From: Chloroflexota bacterium
Lineage (GTDB): Bacteria > Chloroflexota > Anaerolineae > Anaerolineales > UBA4823
DNA length: 6,928 nt
Direction: 5' to 3'
NCBI GenBank assembly: GCA_030636125.1
Contig: DAOVXM010000136.1
Span: 1-6,928 of the forward strand
Below the pieces are notes generated by a model that worked only from the letters and a program-made list of their open reading frames with translations, had not been told where the DNA came from and ran no database searches. Positions 1 through 5,234 of the stretch are shown in pieces. Each line of letters begins with the position of its first letter. Position 1 is the first letter of the stretch. The position numbers and the translations under genes were made by a program.

Positions 1-193
1 GGGCGGTAGTCAGAGGGGGAAAGTTGCGCAAGTTGTATATGGGACAACTGCAGCTCCCCAAACAAGTCTGGTAATAGGCAAGCGCTAGGCTTCCTTAAAC
101 TTGCTAAACGGCACTAAATTTCTATTGAGATTATTGTATCAAAAGATCGAAAATTTGCAATCCCACTCAGATCTGTGGCGGGGAATCTTACCC
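1..193. other. Left-edge non-coding stretch, no gene seen
   Basis: I see no convincing gene here. The stretch lies downstream of the minus-strand DUF3048 gene that ends at 194. A short inverted repeat AGTTGT/ACAACT occurs at 31-36 and 44-49, and CCAC/GTGG arms surround a CAGATCTG palindrome near 163-178, followed on the minus strand by a short T-rich stretch. Either could help transcription end, but neither is a strong intrinsic terminator. A plus-strand reading frame from 101 runs into the antisense of the DUF3048 gene, has no ribosome binding site and resembles nothing I know. Confidence 0.5.
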
Positions 194-1480
194 TTATGGC
201 ATGCTGAACCCAAAGCGCCATGTACTTTCCTCAGGTCGCTCAATTGTAGATGTTTCCCCAATCACCTCAAACCATACGTTGCCCGGTTTTAGTGGATAAA
301 TCTCCCCATTCGGAAGCCTCAGCCTCAATAACTGGTCCGAGGCTTCTTGTGCCCAGGTGAGCGGGAATAGTTGCCCATCCCGGAAGGCGTAACCCGAGCC
401 TTGACCCTGGATGGGCTGGTCGATGATTTCTGTTGAGCTCGATTTTCGGAAAAACTCGTGTGGGATAAATAGAACGATCACGTTATCTGCCTCGATCTGC
501 TTATCGGTCAGGCTATCCACTAAGGGCGCATAACTTTTGCCTTTGCCACTATCGTCGTGTGCATCCTGGTAACGTAAATAACGGTCGTTGGTTGGATCGT
601 ATTCCCAACGATGGTATGACACGCTGGTATATTGGAGGTAAATTTGCTCGCCGGGATTACCGCTCTTGGGAGTAGCTAACTCAAACCTCAATCCGGATAG
701 ATCCTGGCGCTGGTTGTTTAGCCGTCGCTCTGCCAGATATGGGCCGATCTGGCTTGTCTCGGCATATAAAGTGTTGTAAGCATATTCCGAACCGATGCGG
801 CACAAGGGCGGGCAGTTTCCCGGGCGTTCCACCAGGAGATAGGGGCGTAAATCATCTACAAGCAGCGGTTCGAGCACCGGGTCATCCGCCCAGCCGAACA
901 CGAAAATACCGTTATACATACGCATGATATGTTCGTCGAAAAGCCGTGCAGAGCGAACGGGGCCAACCCGGCTGGCGTCGTTACCATAAAAGATACCGAT
1001 GAAGCGTGACATATTATCGGCAATATAATACTCGTAAACGTGATCTGCCAGCGTCAAACCCCATTGCGGGCGCACGCTGCGTGGGTAGTTGGTGACCTTG
1101 ATCACCAGGGGACGCCGTGCGAGCAAGCTGGCATCTTCGACCGGTAATCCAGTTAACGGGTTGACATCGTCCGGAAAATCAGATGGCCCGAAGACGTATA
1201 CAAATTGAATCTCTGTGGGGGAGGGTGTTGGGGTTGAGGTTGGTAGCAGGGTGCTGGTCGCGGTAGGTAGATACGTTGGGGTCGGTAGATACGTCAGGGT
1301 CGCGGTTGGAGGTACAGGCGGCGGCGTTTGGATAGGTTCCTGGGCGTGTGCGATGCGTGGCTCGGGCGGCATCAAGAACGTGGTGAGGATTGGGTGGGTT
1401 ACCAGACTGATACTACCAGCTAAGAAGGAACCAAACACCAGGCTGACGATCAGGAGGTTAAAAAAGTGTTTGTTTATCAT
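194..1480 (-). CDS. DUF3048 domain protein, exported or N-terminally anchored
   Basis: This is a 428-residue extracytoplasmic protein of the DUF3048 family (Bacillus YerB-like); the molecular function is unknown. A hydrophobic segment at about residues 6-36 is followed by an Ala-His-Ala site (44-46), so it is either cleaved by signal peptidase I or kept as an anchor. There is no lipobox cysteine. A Pro/Thr/Ser linker spans about 49-90 and contains TYLPTP/TYLPTA repeats. The family core follows: NPLTGL (107-112), RRP (122-124), a WGLTLAD segment (140-146), SRF (158-160) and GPVRSARLF (173-181). The C-terminal DUF3048 domain, about 290-425, carries AFRDGQ and a late NVWFEV motif. Cys223 and Cys227 form a CxxxC pair shared with the upstream paralogue. 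The ATG has no Shine-Dalgarno site; a hairpin abuts it. It lies 86 nt downstream of the paralogue, so co-transcription is possible. Confidence 0.93.
   Translation of the reverse strand: MINKHFFNLLIVSLVFGSFLAGSISLVTHPILTTFLMPPEPRIAHAQEPIQTPPPVPPTATLTYLPTPTYLPTATSTLLPTSTPTPSPTEIQFVYVFGPSDFPDDVNPLTGLPVEDASLLARRPLVIKVTNYPRSVRPQWGLTLADHVYEYYIADNMSRFIGIFYGNDASRVGPVRSARLFDEHIMRMYNGIFVFGWADDPVLEPLLVDDLRPYLLVERPGNCPPLCRIGSEYAYNTLYAETSQIGPYLAERRLNNQRQDLSGLRFELATPKSGNPGEQIYLQYTSVSYHRWEYDPTNDRYLRYQDAHDDSGKGKSYAPLVDSLTDKQIEADNVIVLFIPHEFFRKSSSTEIIDQPIQGQGSGYAFRDGQLFPLTWAQEASDQLLRLRLPNGEIYPLKPGNVWFEVIGETSTIERPEESTWRFGFSMP
1266..1294. repeat. 18-nt-period direct repeat in the Pro/Thr linker
   Basis: The 11-mer GGTAGATACGT occurs at 1266-1276 and again at 1284-1294, exactly 18 nt apart. 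On the coding (minus) strand this gives the six-residue repeats TYLPTP and TYLPTA in the linker of the DUF3048 protein. The in-frame period and the low-complexity setting fit slippage or local duplication extending the linker. Confidence 0.75.
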
Positions 1481-1516
1481 GCGCTTTGGGGGTAATCATA
1501 TCCCAGATCAAAGCGC
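1481..1516 (-). promoter_or_regulatory. Hairpin abutting a start codon, with an embedded -10-like box
   Basis: Perfect 8-bp arms GCGCTTTG (1481-1488) and CAAAGCGC (1509-1516) enclose 20 nt that can form a further GGG/CCC pairing. On the minus strand the hairpin ends on the base before the ATG of the downstream DUF3048 gene, where a ribosome binding site would be expected. Inside it the minus strand reads TATGAT (1495-1500), a good -10 box, within a ten-base stretch that matches the promoter of the paralogue (2834-2843) at nine of ten positions. It could be an operator flanking a local promoter, or an RNA hairpin on read-through transcripts. It lacks a T-tract, so it is not a classical terminator. 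Confidence 0.5.
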
Positions 1517-1566
1517 GTTTACCAAATAAAATTGTAAGGAGATGAATGGTTGCAGTAGAAACTGTA

Positions 1567-2793
1567 TTATGGGAAGTGCTGCTCGAACCGCCAGGCGCCA
1601 GCCTCTCTCTCCTCAACTGTGGAGTATCCTCCGACCACCTGGTACCAGGTAACGCCTTGTTTGTAGGGGAAAGCGCTGCCGTCCGGGTAAGTTAGATAGA
1701 GCACCGAATCTTGCGTTGGCCGGTTCCATTTGACCTGGTAGACCTGCCCATCACGAAACGCGTATGCCTGCCCGCTGCCTTCGAGATTAATATCGATGAT
1801 CTCATTGGCGCCAAACTGTCTGCCGAATGCCAAAGAATGTGGCGCGAAAATAACCAGGACGTTGTCGGCGGCGACCTGCTCATTGGTCAGGCGGTCGATA
1901 AGCGCCTCGTAGGTCTCTTCCGCCTCGCTCTGAGCTTCTAATGTGTCTTGATAGCGTAAATAACGCCCACTGGCAGGGTCGTAATCCCAGCGAGTGTAGG
2001 CGCTGATGGAATAGCGGATGGATAGCTCTTCCCCAGGCTGGCCTCCTGCGGGCGGTTCAAGCTGAAAGGTCATTCCGTCCAGGTTTTGACGGCTGATGTC
2101 GACCCCATTATGTTCGGCAGCGTATGGGTTTAGTTCCCTGGTGTCAGTGACCAGGTGATTATATCCTTCGGGCTCAACCCTGCACATTACAGGACAGGTG
2201 TTGCTGCCTTCGAATACCAGCTGCTCCCAGAATTCTGAGTAGAGGAATTCATTGAGAATTAGCTCGTAAGCGCCCCCGAAAGCGAAGATAGCTTTGTACA
2301 TACGAATGATATCGGAATCGAAAAGCCGTCCTGAGCGTATTGGACCGACTTGCTCGGCATCGTTCCCATAGAAAATTGCGTTAAAGCGGGTCATCCCGTT
2401 GTTGTTATAGTAATCGAAGACAATATCGGCTAGCGAGATACCCCAGGGAGGGCGTCCCGACCTTGGAAACATCTGGATTTTGACCGCCATCGGGCGTCGT
2501 TCTAGCAGGGCTGGATCACTGACGCGCAGACCCGTAAGCGGGTTGATATCCTCCGGAAAGTTATCTGGTCCATAGTCTTCTGGTGGGAGGGGGGTTGGCG
2601 TTGTGGTAGGAGTCTCTGTTGGAGCTGGGGTATCTGTTGGTGGAATGGGTGTTGGTGTGGAGGTGGGAGCCAGTGTCGGTGTGGGGCTACTTTCCAAGTC
2701 AAGCACAGGGGTCGCGCTGGGTGGAGTGCTGCCCATCTGGCAAGCACTCAACAAGAAACTCAAGAGAATTCCAGTAATCAGGCTTTTTTTCAT
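1567..2793 (-). CDS. DUF3048 domain lipoprotein
   Basis: This is a 408-residue lipoprotein of the DUF3048 (YerB-like) family, function unknown. The start is the ATG at 2793: GGAG lies 6 nt upstream, and from there the product has a textbook lipoprotein signal with two lysines, a hydrophobic core and LLSAC ending at Cys18. An in-frame GTG at 2820 would add nine residues but lacks a ribosome binding site. A Pro/Thr linker (about 35-71) leads to NPLTGL (84-89), RRP (99-101), a WGISLAD segment (117-123), TRF (135-137) and GPIRSGRLF (150-158). The C-terminal domain contains YLRYQD, DNVLVIF, AFRDGQ and VTWYQVV. Cys200 and Cys204 form a CxxxC pair also present in the downstream paralogue. The protein is probably lipid-anchored on the outer face of the cell membrane. 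It is the promoter-proximal gene of the tandem pair. Confidence 0.94.
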   Translation of the reverse strand: MKKSLITGILLSFLLSACQMGSTPPSATPVLDLESSPTPTLAPTSTPTPIPPTDTPAPTETPTTTPTPLPPEDYGPDNFPEDINPLTGLRVSDPALLERRPMAVKIQMFPRSGRPPWGISLADIVFDYYNNNGMTRFNAIFYGNDAEQVGPIRSGRLFDSDIIRMYKAIFAFGGAYELILNEFLYSEFWEQLVFEGSNTCPVMCRVEPEGYNHLVTDTRELNPYAAEHNGVDISRQNLDGMTFQLEPPAGGQPGEELSIRYSISAYTRWDYDPASGRYLRYQDTLEAQSEAEETYEALIDRLTNEQVAADNVLVIFAPHSLAFGRQFGANEIIDINLEGSGQAYAFRDGQVYQVKWNRPTQDSVLYLTYPDGSAFPYKQGVTWYQVVGGYSTVEEREAGAWRFEQHFP

Positions 2794-2837
2794 GATTGTC
2801 TCCATGATGATCTCAATCACAGGCAGTTCAAGTGGTT

Positions 2838-2843
2838 ATCATA
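2838..2843 (-). promoter_or_regulatory. Candidate -10 box for the DUF3048 lipoprotein gene
   Basis: The minus strand reads TATGAT here, five of six matches to the bacterial -10 consensus, about 45 nt upstream of the start codon. No good -35 box is visible at 16-18 nt; that position falls inside the 16-nt tandem repeat, which suggests activator dependence or overlap with an operator. The surrounding ten bases recur upstream of the second DUF3048 gene. Confidence 0.4.
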
Positions 2844-2850
2844 CCGCAAG

Positions 2851-2882
2851 TGAAAGCCTTTGAACATGAAAGCCTTTGAACA
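2851..2882. repeat. Perfect 16-nt tandem repeat between divergent promoters
   Basis: The unit TGAAAGCCTTTGAACA occurs twice with no gap, at 2851-2866 and 2867-2882. Each unit contains AAAG-C-CTTT, a short palindrome with a one-base centre. The pair lies between a minus-strand -10 candidate (2838-2843) and a plus-strand TATAAT (2907-2912), where regulator sites for a divergent pair would be expected. A two-site operator is the functional reading; a neutral 16-nt duplication cannot be excluded. Confidence 0.7.
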
Positions 2883-2906
2883 GTATGCGTTTTTGCTGAA
2901 ATACCC

Positions 2907-2912
2907 TATAAT
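2907..2912 (+). promoter_or_regulatory. Consensus -10 box, probable leaderless start
   Basis: A perfect TATAAT ends 8 nt before the ATG of the DUF2085 gene. With the usual six or seven bases to the transcription start, the mRNA would begin at or just before the ATG. No Shine-Dalgarno sequence precedes the ATG, which agrees with a leaderless message. No good -35 box is seen 16-18 nt upstream. Confidence 0.5.
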
Positions 2913-2920
2913 TCAATGAT

Positions 2921-3739
2921 ATGGAACGGGTTTTGTCGAGTATAAGCCTGAGACGTGTCTCATGGAATATTCCGGTATTGGTAGTGGTGGGCTTACTTTT
3001 CCTTGGTTGGCTGCTGAACACGCCGCCTGGTTTATTAGGGAAGGCTGATGCAGTGGGGTATGCTGTTTGTCACAGGATTGATACCCGTTCTTTCCATCTT
3101 GGAGACCGGCAGATACCTTTATGTGCTCGCTGCACGGGTATGTATCTGGGGGCAATGCTTGGTTTGGTTTATCAGCAATTTTTGGGACGTCGGCGAGCTG
3201 GGATGCCGCCCTGGAAGGTTTTGGTTGTGTTGGCGGCGCTAGTGCTTGCCTTTGCTGTAGACGGATTAAATTCATATTTGCACTTTTTTCCGAATGCACC
3301 TACTCTCTACGAACCACAGAACTGGTCACGTTTGTTAACGGGGACTGGCATGGGTCTGGTCATTGCCGCGGCGCTATTCCCGGCATTTAATCAGGCAGTT
3401 TGGAAATACAGGGACCCCAGACCGGCTCTAGGGGGATTACTTGCCCTGGCGGGGATGGTTTTATTGGCATTACTCCTGGATTTAGTGGTTTTGACTGAGA
3501 ACCCGCTGGTGCTTTACCCATTATCGCTGATCAGCGCCGCTGGAGTGATCGTATTGCTGACGATAGTATATTGTATGATCTTGTTAGTGATTTTCCGGGC
3601 GGAACACAAATACTCTCTGCTATATCAATTGTGGTTGCCTTTAACCGGGGGCTTTGGTATGGCTTTACTACAAATAGCTTTGCTAGACCTGGGTCGCTAT
3701 TTATTAACCGGGACTTGGGAAGGTTTTCACTTGGGTTGA
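2921..3739 (+). CDS. DUF2085 family polytopic membrane protein
   Basis: This 272-residue membrane protein belongs to DUF2085, a family with no established function. One helix (about 17-33) precedes the signature region: CHR (50-52), RSFHL (56-60) and PLCARCTGMYLG (66-77), so Cys50, His51, His59, Cys68 and Cys71 could form a metal or redox site near the membrane surface. About six more hydrophobic segments follow. DGLN lies at 114-117, and a later RLLTGTGMG segment is also typical of the family. The length is greater than a minimal DUF2085 domain because of the extra C-terminal helices. It is divergent from the DUF3048 pair and shares their regulatory region. The ATG has no ribosome binding site but sits 8 nt after a TATAAT box. 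Family call is strong; biochemical role is unknown. Confidence 0.9.
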   Translation: MERVLSSISLRRVSWNIPVLVVVGLLFLGWLLNTPPGLLGKADAVGYAVCHRIDTRSFHLGDRQIPLCARCTGMYLGAMLGLVYQQFLGRRRAGMPPWKVLVVLAALVLAFAVDGLNSYLHFFPNAPTLYEPQNWSRLLTGTGMGLVIAAALFPAFNQAVWKYRDPRPALGGLLALAGMVLLALLLDLVVLTENPLVLYPLSLISAAGVIVLLTIVYCMILLVIFRAEHKYSLLYQLWLPLTGGFGMALLQIALLDLGRYLLTGTWEGFHLG

Positions 3740-3758
3740 ACTTAAGCTATGCGGCGTG

Positions 3759-3828
3759 CGTAAATTGACAATAAGCGTGTTACTATTAATATCGTAAATT
3801 GAAAGATCGTCGGAGATAGTTTTATACT
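3759..3828 (+). promoter_or_regulatory. Tandem promoters with a duplicated -35 motif
   Basis: CGTAAATTGA occurs at 3759-3768 and 3793-3802, 34 nt apart, and each copy supplies a -35 box. The first is TTGACA (3765-3770) with TAATAT (3787-3792) after 16 nt. The second is TTGAAA (3799-3804) with TATACT (3823-3828) after 18 nt. The downstream promoter is the better match overall. Both point into the DUF4126 gene at 3860, whose message would have a leader of about 25 or 60 nt. Confidence 0.55.
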
Positions 3829-3848
3829 CCTCAATTTTGTTCTCTGTT

Positions 3849-3854
3849 AGGAGG
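3849..3854 (+). promoter_or_regulatory. Strong ribosome binding site deciding the DUF4126 start
   Basis: AGGAGG ends 5 nt before the ATG at 3860. An in-frame GTG at 3854 overlaps this site and would have no site of its own, so the ATG is the start. Confidence 0.8.
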
Positions 3855-3859
3855 TGGTT

Positions 3860-4429
3860 ATGGAAGCTCTAGCCGGAATCTTTTCCGCATTCGGTTTATC
3901 AGCCAGTGCAGGGTTGAACGCCTATATTCCTTTGTTAATGATAGCTCTGCTGAGCCGTTTTACTGATTTGATCAAGCTCAGTTCTCCCTGGGATACTCTG
4001 GAAAGCTGGTGGATCATCGGCTTATTGATCTTTTTATCTCTGATAGAGTTCTTTGCGGATAAAGCCCCTGCTGTCAATCACGTCAATGACCTGCTACAGA
4101 CGATTGTCCGTCCGGTTGCGGGAGCGATCGTTTTTGCTGCCAGCGCTCAGGTAATCACGGAAATTCACCCTATAGTCTCAATGGCGTCTGGCCTGTTGGT
4201 GGCGAGCGGGGTGCACGCAGTGAAATCTCTGGCTGTGCGTCCGGCGGTAACTGCCACCACTGGTGGCGCAGGTAATGTGCCGGTCAGTGTTCTTGAGGAT
4301 ATCATCTCAGCGGGTGTGTCATTCTTATCCGTGGTGATACCGATTCTGATTGGGGCTGCAGTCATCTTGTTTACATCCTGGGTGATCTGGTATATGTGGC
4401 GGCGGGCTAACAAAGTGCGCACAGCTTGA
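3860..4429 (+). CDS. DUF4126 family membrane protein
   Basis: This 189-residue integral membrane protein belongs to DUF4126; no function is established. Hydrophobic segments fall at about 5-31, 50-65, 85-101, 104-125 and 148-178. Family-type motifs are visible: GLNAYIPLL (18-26), E63 with ADK at 66-68, HVND (74-77), RP (84-85) and TGG at 134-136 with N139, P141, S143, E146 and D147. The repeated pattern of small residues, Asn and acidic residues in and next to helices suggests a pore or carrier, but that is inference only. The start at ATG 3860 is set by the AGGAGG site. A DUF4190 gene follows after 33 nt with its own strong site, so the two are probably one operon read from the promoters at 3759-3828. 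Confidence 0.88.
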   Translation: MEALAGIFSAFGLSASAGLNAYIPLLMIALLSRFTDLIKLSSPWDTLESWWIIGLLIFLSLIEFFADKAPAVNHVNDLLQTIVRPVAGAIVFAASAQVITEIHPIVSMASGLLVASGVHAVKSLAVRPAVTATTGGAGNVPVSVLEDIISAGVSFLSVVIPILIGAAVILFTSWVIWYMWRRANKVRTA

Positions 4430-4462
4430 TCACGATAATAACTAATCTTTAGGAGGTCTATA

Positions 4463-4804
4463 ATGTCTAATGAAATCCCTGCTGGTACTACCCCTGCATC
4501 TCCTCCCAACAGCACCATGGCGGTGGTCAGCTTAATTTCCGGCATCCTCGGGTTAACTCTCCTGCCAATCATTGGTGGCCTTGTAGCGCTCTTCACGGGC
4601 TACTATGCAAGGAAGGAAATTCGTGAGAGCTACGGTGCACTGGGAGGTGAAGGACTAGCGACCATCGGTATTGTGCTGGGCTGGATTAGTATTGCCCTGA
4701 TGGCGATCGTCTGCCTATGCATAGGATGTTCTTTGGTATTTGGTCTCTCCCTTTTTGGCATAGCAGCCTCTGAGTCTAGCCTCTTGTTAGCTGCTCTTAT
4801 CTAG
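4463..4804 (+). CDS. DUF4190-type small membrane protein
   Basis: This 113-residue protein has a short Pro/Ser/Thr-rich N-terminus (about 1-17), two transmembrane segments (about 19-47 and 66-98) and the characteristic DUF4190 region: NSTMAVVSLISGILG at 16-30, then a GYYARKEI turn (46-53) and GGEGLATIGIVLGW (61-74). The basic-acidic connector between the helices is the family's most conserved part. The function is unknown. Three cysteines cluster in the second helix. AGGAGG stands 6 nt before the ATG. The gene starts 33 nt after the DUF4126 stop, which supports co-transcription. The tail after the second helix is short and ends in hydrophobic residues. Confidence 0.85.
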   Translation: MSNEIPAGTTPASPPNSTMAVVSLISGILGLTLLPIIGGLVALFTGYYARKEIRESYGALGGEGLATIGIVLGWISIALMAIVCLCIGCSLVFGLSLFGIAASESSLLLAALI

Positions 4805-4887
4805 AGATCTTCCCCAGGTTCTTAGACACCCTGCGCTTGGGCACGCTTCTAATTGCCTCTATATGCGTTAACGTCGCTAAACTTGAT

Positions 4888-4920
4888 TTTCAGTCCCTCT
4901 ATAGGGATGAACATCTGAAA
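4888..4920. other. Bulged hairpin between two small membrane-protein genes
   Basis: TTTCAG (4888-4893) pairs with CTGAAA (4915-4920), and directly inside it TCCCT (4894-4898) pairs with AGGGA (4903-4907) over a 4-nt loop. A 7-nt bulge (4908-4914) sits on one side only. There is no clean T-tract after it, so it is a weak terminator candidate for the DUF4190 gene or a structured leader for the next gene. Apart from this and a CGTTAACG palindrome at 4866-4873, I see nothing in 4805-5010. Confidence 0.35.
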
Positions 4921-5025
4921 TGAAGCGAAGCGTGGTTTTACCTTTAACGATTGCGGTGTGATGTTGGTCCTAGCGAATATTATTCTGGAGTAAGTCAATC
5001 AGGAAGAAAAGAGGAGACCCTGGCT

Positions 5026-5226
5026 ATGTCTGAGGAATTCGAAGCCCCTTTGCCCCCGGTAGAGGAACCCCAAAAGAGAAATAATACCGTATTGATAATT
5101 GTCATCGTTGTGCTTGTACTGTTGTGTTGCTGTTGCACTACTGTGGGCTCTTTTTGGTATCTCTGGACTTATGGCGATGAGATATTTGGCCTCACCTCGC
5201 GAGTGCTATTGCAATTGTTCGTTTAA
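5026..5226 (+). CDS. 66-residue single-pass membrane peptide with CCCC motif
   Basis: This small protein has an acidic, proline-rich N-terminus (1-15), a basic patch (Lys17, Arg18) and one very hydrophobic segment (about 21-46) that contains four consecutive cysteines at 34-37, then a short aromatic tail. By the positive-inside rule the N-terminus should face the cytoplasm. The start at ATG 5026 is chosen because GAGGAG (5011-5016) lies 9 nt upstream; a longer version from TTG 4951 would add 25 residues of unlikely sequence with no binding site. I have an impression of similar short Cys-rich peptides in Anaerolineae, but name no family and cannot check. The four cysteines could be acylated or disulfide-bonded, which is speculation. 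It converges with the DUF402 gene, with 8 nt between the stop codons. Confidence 0.7.
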   Translation: MSEEFEAPLPPVEEPQKRNNTVLIIVIVVLVLLCCCCTTVGSFWYLWTYGDEIFGLTSRVLLQLFV

Positions 5227-5234
5227 AATTTTGA

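Noticed and set aside
101..292. Plus-strand 63-codon reading frame at the left edge
   Set aside because: No ribosome binding site, no recognisable domain, and its 3' half is antisense to the well-supported DUF3048 gene.
1215..1529. Gly/Val-rich plus-strand reading frame (and a similar one at 2603-2863)
   Set aside because: Both are reverse-strand reflections of the Pro/Thr linkers; their low-complexity Gly-Val pattern is what antisense of Pro/Thr codons gives.
1536..1695. Good plus-strand binding site AAGGAG at 1536 followed by a 49-codon frame from ATG 1546
   Set aside because: The frame is almost wholly antisense to the 3' end of the DUF3048 lipoprotein gene and its product shows no domain or membrane pattern. 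The match is probably chance.
2794..2820. Upstream GTG start at 2820 for the DUF3048 lipoprotein
   Set aside because: It puts nine extra residues before the Met-Lys-Lys signal and lacks a binding site, whereas the ATG at 2793 has GGAG at proper spacing and gives a standard lipoprotein signal.
2851..2882. Start of a CRISPR array
   Set aside because: Only two 16-nt units with no spacer between them; no further copies and no cas genes.
3854..3859. GTG start at 3854 for the DUF4126 gene
   Set aside because: It overlaps the AGGAGG site itself; the ATG at 3860 has ideal spacing.
4165..4596. 143-codon minus-strand frame spanning the DUF4126/DUF4190 junction
   Set aside because: It is antisense to two genes with strong family signatures and binding sites, and has no recognisable domain.
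4951..5025. TTG start at 4951 extending the Cys-rich peptide to 91 residues
   Set aside because: No binding site, and the added stretch lacks the composition of the rest. ATG 5026 has GAGGAG upstream.
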